64,000 bases of DNA from Methylobacter tundripaludum SV96 (GCF_000190755.2 NZ_JH109152.1:2483937-2547936); one strand, 5' to 3'. Counted from the stretch's first letter, positions 7,945 to 16,868 are shown. The notes: generated from the letters alone by a model not told the origin. Program-made: numbers and translations.

Positions 7945-8820
7945 ATGACTTCGACAAGTAAACCCATTACCCCGTTGCGCCAACGCATGATTGACGACAT
8001 GCGGATGCGCAAACTTTCCCCCAAAACCCAGGCCAGTTATATCCGTGTTGTGAAACGATTCGCGGGTTTCCTGGGACGTTCGCCTGATACAGCCAGCGTC
8101 GAAGATTTACGCCGTTATCAATTGCACTTGGTTGATCACGGTATTTCGCCGATTTCATTGAATGCGACCCTCACCGGGCTCAAGTTTCTCTTTGAAACGA
8201 CGCTAGACCGCCCTGAGTTGTTGACTAAGATGCACCCGGTGCATGTACCTCACAAACTGCCGGTGGTATTGAGTCGTGAAGAGGTGGCTCGCCTGATCGC
8301 CGCCGTTGACAATCTCAAGCACCAGACAGCGTTATCGGTGGCTTACGGCGCCGGCTTACGTGCCAGCGAGGTGGTGTCGCTGAAGGTCGGTAATATCGAC
8401 AGCCAGCGTATGACGCTGCGCATCGAACAGGGTAAAGGCAGCAAGGATCGTTATGCCATGCTGTCGCCGGTGCTGTTGGAACGGTTGCGGGCCTGGTGGA
8501 AGTTTGCTCATGCACAAGGCAAAATGCTCCAAGGTGGCTGGCTATTTCCTGGCTTGGACCCCATCGATCCACTCAGCACCCGTCAACTCAACCGGGCCAT
8601 CCATGCCGCTGCTGAGGCGGCGCGAATTGACAAGCGGGTATCGATGCATACGCTGAGGCACAGCTTTGCCACTCATTTGCTGGAACAGAAGGTGGATATT
8701 CGGGTGATCCAGGTGTTACTCGGTCACAAGAAGCTGGAGACCACGGCGCTCTATGCCCAGGTAGCCACCGATATCCTGCGTGAGGTGGTCAGTCCACTGG
8801 AGACATTGCAACCGGTGTAG
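7945..8820 (+). CDS. Tyrosine recombinase of the IS91-type element
   Basis: 291 residues from ATG 7945, which has AGGAG 6 bp upstream; an earlier in-frame ATG at 7906 lacks such a site. The N-terminal SAM-like core-binding domain (MRMRKLSPKTQASYIRVVKRF) is followed by a catalytic domain. All its signature residues are visible: Arg in YGAGLRASEVVSLK, the HTLRHSFATHLLE box, the GHKKLETTALYAQV box with the nucleophilic Tyr. It is a XerC/D-like integrase family member. Recombinases of this type accompany some IS91 transposases, where their role is not settled. It ends 9 bp before the transposase start. Confidence 0.9.
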   Translation: MTSTSKPITPLRQRMIDDMRMRKLSPKTQASYIRVVKRFAGFLGRSPDTASVEDLRRYQLHLVDHGISPISLNATLTGLKFLFETTLDRPELLTKMHPVHVPHKLPVVLSREEVARLIAAVDNLKHQTALSVAYGAGLRASEVVSLKVGNIDSQRMTLRIEQGKGSKDRYAMLSPVLLERLRAWWKFAHAQGKMLQGGWLFPGLDPIDPLSTRQLNRAIHAAAEAARIDKRVSMHTLRHSFATHLLEQKVDIRVIQVLLGHKKLETTALYAQVATDILREVVSPLETLQPV

Positions 8821-8829
8821 ACTAAGGTC

Positions 8830-10029
8830 ATGGTGCGTCCCGCACTGGAGGTGGCGGATATCTTCCGCACCCACGGACCCGCTTGGCGACAAGCTCAGCA
8901 AACCCACTTAAGTCTGGGGCAACTGAAAGTCATGTCCGCCATCGAACAGTGTCGTACCTCGACCTTGGGTGGGCATGTGTTGCACTGCTCCGCCTGTGAG
9001 CATGACGAAATTGCCTACAACTCTTGCCGTAACCGGCACTGCCCAAAATGCCAGGCCAGTGCGGCTAAACGGTGGCTCGAAGCCCGGCAGGCCGATCTGT
9101 TACCGGTGGACTATTACCATCTGGTGTTCACCTTGCCCGCGCCGATCAGCGCCATCGCTTACACCAACAAGTCAGTGATCTATGGCTTGCTGTTTGAGGT
9201 TGCCGCCGAGACGCTGCGCACCATCGCCGCAGACCCTAAACATCTGGGCGCACGGATCGGAGCCACCTTGATTCTGCATACCTGGGGCTCGGCGTTAACT
9301 CATCATCCGCATGTGCACGGCATCGTTCCCGGCGGCGGCTTATCCGTAGACGGCAAGCGATGGGTGGCTTGCAAACCGGGCTTCTTTTTATCGGTACGCG
9401 TGCTGTCACGGCTGTTTCGACGGCGTTTTCTGGAAGAACTCAGCAAAGCGCAGGCGGCAGGACAATTGCAGTTCTTCGGTGAGCATGCCCATCTGGCTGA
9501 CGCCTCGGCCTTTGCTGATTGGCTCGTGCCACTTAAAAAGTGCGAATGGGTGGTCTACGCCAAACGCCCGTTTGCAGGGCCTTCGGCGGTATTGGCTTAT
9601 CTGTCGCGTTATACCCACCGGGTGGCAATCGCCAACTCACGCCTGATTGCCCTGGACGAGCGCGGCGTCACGTTCCGCTGGAAAGACTACCGAGCCAAGG
9701 GCAAGACGCGGCATAAAACCATGACGCTCACTACCGACGAGTTTATCCGCCGCTTCCTGTTGCATGTGTTGCCCAGTGGCTTCCATCGCATTCGTCATTA
9801 TGGCTTGCTCGCCAATTGCGGCCGCCGTGAACAGCTTGCGCAGGTACGTAAACTACTGCAGGTTATGCCGACCGACAGTGAACTCAACGGTGGGGATACC
9901 GATGCGGTAGGACAATCGGCCCAGCCGACTTTCACCTGTCCCGACTGCGGTGCGGCCATGATCATCGTCGAAATCTTAGCGCGCAAACAGCCGATTCGAG
10001 CGCCACCTTGGCAACGAGGTACGGCATGA
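8830..10029 (+). CDS. IS91 family transposase
   Basis: 399 residues. The N-terminal zinc-binding segment (LHCSACEHDEIAYNSC then RNRHCPKCQ, about residues 47-72) and the next block VDYYHLVFTLP are diagnostic of the IS91/ISCR transposase family. Further on come the metal-binding HHPHVHGIVPGGG motif and the YLSRYTHRVAIANSR block that carries the catalytic Tyr. This is a HUH/Y2-type rolling-circle transposase. A C-terminal CPDCGAAM zinc pair closes the protein. It appears full length and undamaged, so the element may still be active. Confidence 0.93.
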   Translation: MVRPALEVADIFRTHGPAWRQAQQTHLSLGQLKVMSAIEQCRTSTLGGHVLHCSACEHDEIAYNSCRNRHCPKCQASAAKRWLEARQADLLPVDYYHLVFTLPAPISAIAYTNKSVIYGLLFEVAAETLRTIAADPKHLGARIGATLILHTWGSALTHHPHVHGIVPGGGLSVDGKRWVACKPGFFLSVRVLSRLFRRRFLEELSKAQAAGQLQFFGEHAHLADASAFADWLVPLKKCEWVVYAKRPFAGPSAVLAYLSRYTHRVAIANSRLIALDERGVTFRWKDYRAKGKTRHKTMTLTTDEFIRRFLLHVLPSGFHRIRHYGLLANCGRREQLAQVRKLLQVMPTDSELNGGDTDAVGQSAQPTFTCPDCGAAMIIVEILARKQPIRAPPWQRGTA

Positions 10030-10384
10030 AAACAAGTGCCTGCCAAACGCCAAATCACCTGCCACTGGTTTATCGGCGGTTAGAGCCGATACGGGAAGGC
10101 TTGGCCTGGTGGCGTAAAATCCCTATTTTTTGCTCGCCACCGCCACGAAAAATCAGGCGCATAGACTGTGAGATGGACCTACTGGGCTATATCGGGCCTC
10201 GGCTGACCAACATGAGAGCCAGGTTAACCCGTACAGCCACCTGTTAAATCTCCATAGTCCATCCCCTGTTCTAGTCCACTGCTGCGTAGCCCGCGGTTTC
10301 CTCCCTCGAGGCTTGTCCGACGCCTGCCCACCCAGTTCTGTCGCGTCTTGCAGTCTTGCGCAGGAGGGCAGGCATCTGACAACC

Positions 10385-10805
10385 CTTAACAACACCGGAC
10401 AGGCTAGGCCGGTCAAAAACACTAAAATCCGCCCGGTCCAACCGAAGGCCAGGCCGCTGTGCAATGGCCATTGTCATTCGACAAAGGGGTACTGCGGGTG
10501 CCGGGATCTTGTACTTTCAATATCGCACCGTTGTATTGATCGACGGAAACTTGCCGCTCCGACCAAAACCGGCTGAGTTCGGGTACGTTGATGAGGCTGA
10601 TACGATAAACGCCGGTATCGCCATCGGGAAAGTTCAGCCAATCGATCCGACCTTCAGGACAACGGCTTTGAACAATGCTTAACGCCTGCGCCAAACCAAT
10701 CGGCTTTTTACACGGCGCCGGTAATGAATGCGGACTATCCATAAAACCCTGCGTGCCGGGCGACAGCTGTTTGATCAGCGCCATAAACTGGTTGGGCAAA
10801 TTCAT
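10385..10805 (-). pseudogene. Frameshifted internal fragment of a PepSY-associated membrane protein
   Basis: One frame (from 10805) encodes a PepSY-type segment: GRIDWLNFPDGDTGVYRISL, later VSVDQYNGAILKVQDPGTRS. The sequence then shifts frame near 10460 to WPLHSGLAFGWTGRILVF followed by LTGLACPVLL, the penultimate helix of the family, as seen in the intact homologue at 25334-26767. The N-terminal half and the C-terminal tail are absent. The tail may be the fragment at 7592-7858, on the other side of the IS91-type element. It lies downstream of the TonB-dependent receptor and a secreted protein on the same strand, a usual place for PepSY genes in metal-siderophore loci. Confidence 0.7.
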
Positions 10806-10993
10806 GTAAACACCTGAACCAGCCGTCCTGCTTCATTCGTTGGATACCCAGCAAAGGGTATCCAACATCATTCTCGCAATGACTCGACGCGATTTCGGAA
10901 AGCCTGCATTTTCACTACGCAAAAAAACGCTTCGTGAATACACATGCCCTATCGCTTCTGGGGACTACTCGACTCCTGTCTCGCAGCGGAGGA

Positions 10994-11033
10994 ATAGGCC
11001 ATATAACACATTTTTATAGGTGATATGACCTAT
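10994..11033. repeat. Inverted repeat with ATAGG(C/T)CATAT arms
   Basis: Arms at 10994-11004 and 11023-11033 pair over 11 bp with one wobble position, loop 18 nt. It lies between the secreted-protein gene and the PepSY remnant. Related CATAT(G/C)AC-type inverted repeats occur at 16869-16900 and 25235-25271. Confidence 0.5.
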
Positions 11034-11204
11034 CTGATTTAGAGCTCGGATTCGAGTAATGAGCGAAGCTGGAGTTCAAGGTTAAGCGCAGCCCAGCGTT
11101 TGTATGGGGTGTTAGACGCGATAACCGCAGGTTTTGCTTGGCTGCGGAACCGTCATGGTTGATATCGGTTTGCGTCTTGCCGAATTGAGCGGTAAATGTC
11201 GGGT

Positions 11205-11723
11205 TTACGGTTTGTGGTGCATTAAATGATGCGGGTGACCTGGAATAGCATGACGGGCGTGATCGCTCAATTGAGCGTCGAACCATTGATGAATGGCCTC
11301 AATCAGTTTGGGAACATCCGTTGAGTAGTCGATCTCGGCGCCATTAGGCAGCTCCTTGTAGACAATTTTGATCTGATCCGGCTTAGCTGTTTTCAATTCC
11401 GCTAAACCGGGCATATTTTCGCCATGAATCTTGGCCGGGTTGGAGAAGTCGCCTTGAACGAACTCCTTTGAAATTTTTGACAGATGCTCGCGTATTAACT
11501 TGATTTGCTCAACATTGGAACTGTCTTTGGCGATGACCTGCTGCAAGCCGCCTTTCTCGGTTTTTGAGAAAATATGCGTAGTCTGCTCCAAATTGAAAGG
11601 CATGACATGCGAACCGCGTTGCGCAATTTCATCAAGCCGATCATCGCCGGCTTTTTCTACTGCCTGGGCTGATACCGCTATCAATAAAGCGGCCGAGAGG
11701 GATGCGATTAATCGTTTCATCAT
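11205..11723 (-). CDS. Secreted His-rich protein of unknown function
   Basis: 172 residues with an AGGAAAT ribosome binding site. A signal peptide is clear (MKRLIASLSAALLIAVSAQA, cleavage near residue 21). The mature protein contains RGSHVMPFNLEQTTHIF, HGENMPGLAELK and HQWFDAQLSDHARHA, and ends in a His-rich tail (HPHHLMHH). The pattern of conserved-looking His and Met residues suggests a periplasmic metal-binding role, but that is inference. It is the next gene after the TonB-dependent receptor (174 bp) and before a PepSY remnant, so it probably belongs to the same metal-uptake locus. I recall relatives carrying doubtful enzyme names in databases; nothing here looks like a carbamoyltransferase. 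Confidence 0.75.
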   Translation of the reverse strand: MMKRLIASLSAALLIAVSAQAVEKAGDDRLDEIAQRGSHVMPFNLEQTTHIFSKTEKGGLQQVIAKDSSNVEQIKLIREHLSKISKEFVQGDFSNPAKIHGENMPGLAELKTAKPDQIKIVYKELPNGAEIDYSTDVPKLIEAIHQWFDAQLSDHARHAIPGHPHHLMHHKP

Positions 11724-11897
11724 TTGATTTCCTTTGTAGCGCTGCTTGCCATGTTAGTTTATTACCAGGGGCATTGTTATTTGCTGATGTTACGCAATAG
11801 CTAATCAATGTCCACCGCGAAGAAAAAACAAAATAGCGTACTCCTCGTATCTTCGCGGTGATTTTATGTAATTTGCGTAACGTCAGCTATAAAAAAC

Positions 11898-14324
11898 TTA
11901 ATAGTTTATCGTCATACCCACATTGAACGAGCGCCCCATGCCGGGAACTGCGGTTCCCGCAACACTCCTTTCGCCTATATAGGTACCGCCCAAGGGAAGG
12001 GCGTAATTTTTATCAAGAAGATTATCTATGCCGCCATCGATGCGTAAGTGCTTCCAGGTATAACTGCTGCGCAGGTTGAGCAGTGCGTAGCCTGCGGTTT
12101 TAGGTTCCAAACGGACGGCTTGCACATCTGTTTTAGAGCTGGCTATTTGCGTTTCGATAGTGTTGGACCAGCCGCCGCGCTTATGTTCGAGCGCTACCGT
12201 CGCATTGAACGGCATTTGTTGGTACAGGTTGCCGCCGGTGTCGTTGTTTCGGCCTCTGACATAATTTAAAACGGTTTTACCGGTCAGACTGCCGTATTTA
12301 GCGGTATCCACTAATAATTTAGACCCGGAAACATCGACACCGAAAAGGTGCGCATCGAAGTTGGCCAGTTGCAGTAGATTAAAACCGCTGGACGGGCTGG
12401 CGCAGGTCACCCCATTACCGGGCTGACAGAGTCTCGCATCGATATAGTTTTCGACGTGGGTGTAAAAGGGAGTGACTTTCGCTTCCCAGTCCTCCTGCTT
12501 GGCATCGTGCCAATTGGCTGTAGCGCTGACGGTGTGCGCGACTTCCGGCTTAAGATTAATGTCGCCTACATAGCCGTTGCCGTCGCCGACCCAATTGTTC
12601 ATAAACATCGCCATAGCTCCGCGAGACCAGGCAAAGCGCTCGTAAAGGTTGGGCGAGCGGGTTTTTCTGGCGGCCCCCAACTCATAAGTTTGCATGTCGT
12701 TGAAGGTATAACGCGCTAACGCAGTCCAATCGATATTCACGTCGGTCTGTTTTTTATTTTGGCCATTCACCGCCGTCGCTTCCGCTCTCTGTGCCACTGT
12801 GCTGTCTTTATAGTCCTTTACGTTACCGGCGCTCATTTCCACGACACCGACACGGGCGCCGAGTTGAGTCAGCCATTGTTGGGTCCAGCGGCCTTCCCAT
12901 TCGGTAAATAGATCGATGCGATCGCGTTTTCCTGCATTGATATTCCAAAATGTACCCGGCCCCATCATCATGCTGCCTGGAGCCGGGTCCCACCAATCAT
13001 CCAAACGATAACGCTGATATTCGCTGCCTACAGTCAGCAAGTGTTTGTCGGTCATATCGATATTGGCTTTTACCGACAGGCCCTGGTTAACGCCATGCGT
13101 ATCCATAGGCATGTTGCGGGTTGGCGTCGTCATTTTGTCCGCGAGGAAGTTCATCTTGTGCCGGGCGTCCTCGTGATAAGCGCGCGTTTCCAGATTACCC
13201 CACTGGAACTGGCTCTTGGTGAAGACATTGGCGAACCAACTGTCATCGCCGGTCATGTCCATACGCACATTGGGGAAGGCTTGATAAGGGATATTTTGCT
13301 GTCCCACTTTGATGACGGCAAGATGGTCGTCGTTACGCAAGGCCAGCGACAGCGATTGGTTCTCGGATTTATAGGCTGAAGAACCGACGACATCGCTGCC
13401 GTTTTTGGTATTTTGGGTGGTGAAATTTCCGCCCGCTTTGTAATTACGGGCCTGCACCGTGGAGCCGGTGTATTTAAGCTCGGCATGTTCGTTCGCTATC
13501 GAAGCGGAAATATTGCCGCCTCGCGCATCGCCGTTGGTACGATAAAAGGTCGAGGCCTGGCCTTTTATCAACGGCGCCTTGCCGTCCTCGGCAAATTCCG
13601 GGTCGGCGGAGTTAACGCGAATCGTGCCGCCGATACTGTCGCCGCCCATGCTGACCGGCGTGATGCCGGCAAGCACCTGCGCGCTCAGTACGCTGGAAGG
13701 GGCAACGTAAGACAGCGCGGGATTCATGTGATTGGCGCAAGCCGAAATCAAATTCATGCCGTCGACTTGAACCCGCAACCGGTCGTCCGCCATGCCGTGG
13801 ATAACGGGGCGGCTGGAAATGCCGCCACCGCCGGAGAAGCTTACGCCGGGCGTACCATTAAGCATTTGGGCGGTATCGCTGGTTGCGGTTCTGGCGAGGG
13901 CTATTTTGGAAGGGTCGAGATAGGATCCGAACGGCTGATCGACATTGGCTTTTTGGGCTTTGATGGTTAGCGTATCTAAAACCACAGGTTCCTCTGTCTT
14001 TGCTTTTTGAGCGGATTTGGCGGCAGGCGCCTTGACCGCCACCGTATTGTCGCCGGTGAAAGTGTAGTCCAGTCCGCTTTGCGCCAGCAGTTTTTCCACG
14101 GCCTCGCGTTTACTGTAGCTTCCTTTCAGCGCCGGGCTTTGTTTGCCGACTAAAGCGCCGTCGGCGTAAAAGGGTTGTAATCCTGTTTGCTTGCTCACTG
14201 CCTCTATCGCTGCGGCTAGCGGTTGCGCGGGGATGTTGAGGTTGAAAGTGTTTTCTTCGGCTACGGCCGCTCCCATGACCATCGCCAGCGGCAGGTTTGC
14301 TATCAGTTTGGGTAGTGTGCGCAT
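11898..14324 (-). CDS. TonB-dependent receptor with STN signalling domain, copper-receptor-like
   Basis: 808 residues with an AAAGGAG site before ATG 14324. After the signal peptide comes an STN domain (about 25-98). That domain marks receptors that signal to a FecR-type anti-sigma. A likely TonB box (VVLDTLTI, about 114-121) follows, then a plug (about 140-250) and a beta-barrel ending in aromatic Tyr (FNVGMTINY). The plug holds Cys196-x3-Met200 (SACANHMNPALSYV) and the barrel holds His389-x-Met391 (DARHKMNF). This spacing pattern resembles the CxxxM/HxM copper site described for the Pseudomonas receptor OprC. Further Met-rich loops (PGSMMMGPG, MAMFMNN) agree. Copper uptake is therefore the best guess. 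The cognate fecI/fecR-like genes lie upstream, separated by a toxin-antitoxin pair. Confidence 0.88.
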   Translation of the reverse strand: MRTLPKLIANLPLAMVMGAAVAEENTFNLNIPAQPLAAAIEAVSKQTGLQPFYADGALVGKQSPALKGSYSKREAVEKLLAQSGLDYTFTGDNTVAVKAPAAKSAQKAKTEEPVVLDTLTIKAQKANVDQPFGSYLDPSKIALARTATSDTAQMLNGTPGVSFSGGGGISSRPVIHGMADDRLRVQVDGMNLISACANHMNPALSYVAPSSVLSAQVLAGITPVSMGGDSIGGTIRVNSADPEFAEDGKAPLIKGQASTFYRTNGDARGGNISASIANEHAELKYTGSTVQARNYKAGGNFTTQNTKNGSDVVGSSAYKSENQSLSLALRNDDHLAVIKVGQQNIPYQAFPNVRMDMTGDDSWFANVFTKSQFQWGNLETRAYHEDARHKMNFLADKMTTPTRNMPMDTHGVNQGLSVKANIDMTDKHLLTVGSEYQRYRLDDWWDPAPGSMMMGPGTFWNINAGKRDRIDLFTEWEGRWTQQWLTQLGARVGVVEMSAGNVKDYKDSTVAQRAEATAVNGQNKKQTDVNIDWTALARYTFNDMQTYELGAARKTRSPNLYERFAWSRGAMAMFMNNWVGDGNGYVGDINLKPEVAHTVSATANWHDAKQEDWEAKVTPFYTHVENYIDARLCQPGNGVTCASPSSGFNLLQLANFDAHLFGVDVSGSKLLVDTAKYGSLTGKTVLNYVRGRNNDTGGNLYQQMPFNATVALEHKRGGWSNTIETQIASSKTDVQAVRLEPKTAGYALLNLRSSYTWKHLRIDGGIDNLLDKNYALPLGGTYIGERSVAGTAVPGMGRSFNVGMTINY

Positions 14325-14590
14325 CAGATCTCCTTTAAGTTTGTTTGTGACACTAACTTATAAGACTGATTTGGTGATTGTAGACCGCCACTTAGTACGA
14401 AAAAAATTGTATCGTTCCCGTGTTCCATGGTTCGTAGAGGGGTAAATTCACTTCTACAATGGTTTTTCATGGGAGTCGCCTTAGCTTAATGGCACCCTTA
14501 TAGCGGCGCAACGGCAGCAAATGAATGTCCTTTGACTATTTTATAGATACCCAATAGACTGACGAACTGTCATTTATCAGGGGAATCACC

Positions 14591-14830
14591 ATGCGCAAAG
14601 AAGTACAAATGTCCATCAAGATGGAGCCGGAATTGAGAGATCAATTTGTGGCTGTTGCAGCCAGTGTCCATCGCCCGGCCGCTCAAATTGTACGAGAACT
14701 GATGCGGCTTTATATCGCTCAGCAACAACAGCCGAATCAAGCGACACGCGCCGCAATGGAAGAGCTGGAACAAGGGAAGGGAATGCGCTTCGCTTCGGCA
14801 GATGAGTTGTTTAAAGACCTGGAAATTTAA
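14591..14830 (+). CDS. Antitoxin, RelB/DinJ-like ribbon-helix-helix protein
   Basis: 79 residues; AGGGGA precedes ATG 14591. The N-terminus (VQMSIKMEPELRDQFVAVAA, then a helix ending in IVRELMRLYI) has the strand-helix-helix pattern of a ribbon-helix-helix DNA-binding domain. The C-terminal half, with FASADELFKDLEI, is typical of the part that wraps the toxin. It ends 1 bp before the toxin start. It should neutralise the toxin and repress the pair. It reads opposite to the fecI-fecR-receptor genes it separates. Confidence 0.85.
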   Translation: MRKEVQMSIKMEPELRDQFVAVAASVHRPAAQIVRELMRLYIAQQQQPNQATRAAMEELEQGKGMRFASADELFKDLEI

Positions 14831-14831
14831 T

Positions 14832-15104
14832 GTGCTCAACCCAATTCATTCCAGCCAATTTAAGCGTGATGTAAAAGTTGCCAAGAAACGTGGTAAAGAC
14901 ATGGATAAGCTAAGGGCATTACTTATTCTGCTACTTGAGGAAAAACCGCTTCCCGCAGAATACCTGGATCATCCTCTTAAAGGTAACTGGAATGGTTATC
15001 GAGATTCACACCTCGAACCGGATTGGCTATTAATCTACCGTATTGCAGGCGATGATTTATATCTTGGCAGAACAGGCAGTCATGCTGATATTTTTAGCAG
15101 TTAA
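14832..15104 (+). CDS. Toxin, YafQ/RelE-type mRNA interferase
   Basis: 90 residues from GTG 14832, the first plausible start after the antitoxin stop (14828-14830). It has the YafQ signature throughout: SQFKRDVKVAKKRGK at the N-terminus, LPAEYLDHPLKGNW, YRDSHLEPDWLLIY and the closing GRTGSHADIF. These hold the His, Asp and Trp residues used for ribosome-dependent mRNA cleavage in the family. The gene seems intact. Together with the antitoxin it makes a compact type II module of about 515 bp. Confidence 0.9.
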   Translation: MLNPIHSSQFKRDVKVAKKRGKDMDKLRALLILLLEEKPLPAEYLDHPLKGNWNGYRDSHLEPDWLLIYRIAGDDLYLGRTGSHADIFSS

Positions 15105-15118
15105 CAAAACTCTCTAAG

Positions 15119-16099
15119 CTAATCAGCCGGGGCTATGACGAAGGTAGTTGTTGCGGTTTGGGTTACCTTGATGGGCAAGGCACCGGCAATGGTATTGAGG
15201 GCAAGGCTTAGGTTGTTGGTGGGGAATACTCCGCTGACCTTAAGCGACTGCAAGCGCGAATCGGGCACTTGCAGCGAGGCATCGTGATAGCGGCCCAACT
15301 GCTCCAAGACTCTATTCAAGGGCTGGCCTTTGAATACCAGTTGTCCTTTTTGCCAGGCGGTGGCGATAGACATGTCGGGGTAAGAAATGGCGGAGGTTTG
15401 CCCGGTCGAGTCGTAACTGATCTGCTGGCCGGGAATCAGGTTTTGCGCGGTGGCATTTTGCTTGGCCGCAACGCTGACTTCGCCCTCCAGCACCGTTACC
15501 GAGACCCGATCGGCTTGCCGGTAGATATTGAAGCGAGTGCCTATGTCCTGAATGCGGCCGCCTGCGGCGATGACTTCAAAAGGCTTTTCCGGGTTGTGAA
15601 CGACTGAAAACAGAGCTTCGCCGCGTTCCAGTTTCACGCTACGCGCTGTCCAGGTGTACTGTATGCTCAGTTCGGTGTCGGTATTGAGGTCGATGCGCGA
15701 GCCGTCGCTAAGCTGGATGCTGGTGGACTCGCCTTTGGCGGTGCGGTAAATATCGGTGCTCAGCCATGACCAGCCAAGCGGGCTGAAACCGGTTATCAGG
15801 GCAACGGACAAGATTCCCGCCAGACGTTTTTTAGACAATGCGCGACGAGACTGCCGGGTCTCGCGCAGATAGGCGCGCGCGGCCGCAAGCTGGGGAGCGG
15901 CAAGCGACTCAATTCGACTTAAGCCGTTCCAGAATGCTTCAACTTCGCGGTGAGCGACGCGGTGAACCTCGCTTTGCGCCAGCCAAACTTCGAAATCTCG
16001 CCGTTCTTGGTCGGTGCAATCGCCGGAATGGAGCCGCGTGACCCAGAAAGTGGCTTGTTCATGGACGGAGCCTGATGAGGTGTCGTAAGAATCAGTCAT
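15119..16099 (-). CDS. FecR-family anti-sigma / sigma regulator
   Basis: 326 residues from ATG 16099; an upstream TTG at 16138 is less likely. The N-terminal cytoplasmic DUF4880 region (ATFWVTRLHSGDCTDQERRDF, HREVEAFW) binds the sigma factor. A single membrane helix follows (KRLAGILSVALITGFSPLGW). The periplasmic FecR domain has the signatures TAKGESTSIQLSDGSRIDLN, LERGEALFSVV and GTRFNIYRQADRVSVTVLEG. An STN-like C-terminal end comes last. It would relay the ligand-bound state of the TonB-dependent receptor (its STN domain) to the ECF sigma factor encoded 63 bp upstream. The receptor gene is downstream, beyond the toxin-antitoxin pair. Confidence 0.9.
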   Translation of the reverse strand: MTDSYDTSSGSVHEQATFWVTRLHSGDCTDQERRDFEVWLAQSEVHRVAHREVEAFWNGLSRIESLAAPQLAAARAYLRETRQSRRALSKKRLAGILSVALITGFSPLGWSWLSTDIYRTAKGESTSIQLSDGSRIDLNTDTELSIQYTWTARSVKLERGEALFSVVHNPEKPFEVIAAGGRIQDIGTRFNIYRQADRVSVTVLEGEVSVAAKQNATAQNLIPGQQISYDSTGQTSAISYPDMSIATAWQKGQLVFKGQPLNRVLEQLGRYHDASLQVPDSRLQSLKVSGVFPTNNLSLALNTIAGALPIKVTQTATTTFVIAPAD

Positions 16100-16162
16100 A
16101 GAATAATGGGAGGCTTTGAATACCGCAGTATAAAACAATAGCGGCTGCCGGTGCGCGCCGAT

Positions 16163-16681
16163 TTAGCCATGATTACGCATCGTATGGGTAAAGCAGTGGG
16201 CAAGCGCCTTGGCGCAATAGCGCTCCACGGTTCGCTGGGGCAGCTTCAAGGCATCGGCGATTTCGAGGTGGGTTAAGCCGTCGATCCGGTTCAGGAAAAA
16301 AACATGACGATACACTTCGGGCAATGTTTTCAGCGCCGCCAGACAGTTCCGCAGCAGGAGTTCTCCTTCCATGAGCGCTTCCGGCCCCGGCAGCGGCGAA
16401 ATCAGGTCATCCGGTTCGACTTCATCGGTCTCGGTGGTGTATTTGCCGCGAACGTTCTCCTTGCGGTGGTGATCGAAGCCGAGATTGGCGACCACCTTGT
16501 AAAGATAAGCGCGCGGATTACTGATGGAGGCGGGTTCGGGATGCTGTAGAAAGCGCAGATAGGTTTCCTGCACCAGGTCTTCGGCCGCGAAATCGCCCAC
16601 CCGCCAACCGGCGAAGGCCAACAGCTCTTTGCTGTGATGATGGAACAGGCGGTTGAGTAGATCGTGTTTGGATTTAGGCAT
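16163..16681 (-). CDS. FecI-like ECF sigma factor
   Basis: 172 residues starting at MPKSKHDLLNRLF (ATG 16681). The longer frame to 16813 has an atypical Cys-rich lead and is rejected. Region 2 is clear (LLAFAGWRVGDFAAEDLVQETYLRFLQ, with NPRAYLYKVVANLGFDHHRK). Region 4 carries the helix-turn-helix (LPEVYRHVFFLNRIDGLTHLEIADALKLPQRTVERY). It is expected to drive transcription of the receptor operon when FecR is signalled. A CATATCAC-type inverted repeat lies about 190 bp upstream. Confidence 0.92.
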   Translation of the reverse strand: MPKSKHDLLNRLFHHHSKELLAFAGWRVGDFAAEDLVQETYLRFLQHPEPASISNPRAYLYKVVANLGFDHHRKENVRGKYTTETDEVEPDDLISPLPGPEALMEGELLLRNCLAALKTLPEVYRHVFFLNRIDGLTHLEIADALKLPQRTVERYCAKALAHCFTHTMRNHG

Positions 16682-16868
16682 TGAAAGTCGGGGACAGGCT
16701 ATTGATTGACAAGTATTTGATAAGCAAAAGCAGCATCCATGCCACACTGGGATGCGCCTTGCATACGAGTGCCATGAAGCCAGCATTGACAGGGCTTGCG
16801 CCGTATCTGACAAGATTTCTTAGCGATGGGTTGGGGGTAGGGAGGGGCGGTATAATTTGTAAAACTGC

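Larger units (their letters stand above)
7860..10260 (+). mobile_element. IS91-type insertion element with tyrosine recombinase and transposase
   Basis: Two plus-strand genes 9 bp apart (recombinase 7945-8820, transposase 8830-10029) form the known two-gene arrangement of one IS91 subgroup. IS91 elements lack terminal inverted repeats and move by a rolling-circle mechanism, so the ends cannot be read off. The boundaries given are estimates placed where PepSY-derived sequence stops on each side. Both genes look intact. Confidence 0.75.
10261..11204. other. Mostly non-coding stretch with PepSY remnant and a hairpin
   Basis: Apart from the PepSY fragment (10385-10805) and the inverted repeat at 10994-11033 no gene is supported. 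Apparent frames at 11014-11286 have no start signal or recognisable product. Confidence 0.5.

Noticed and set aside
11014-11286. 90-codon minus-strand frame
   Set aside because: Overlaps the 3' end of the secreted-protein gene and has no protein-like features.
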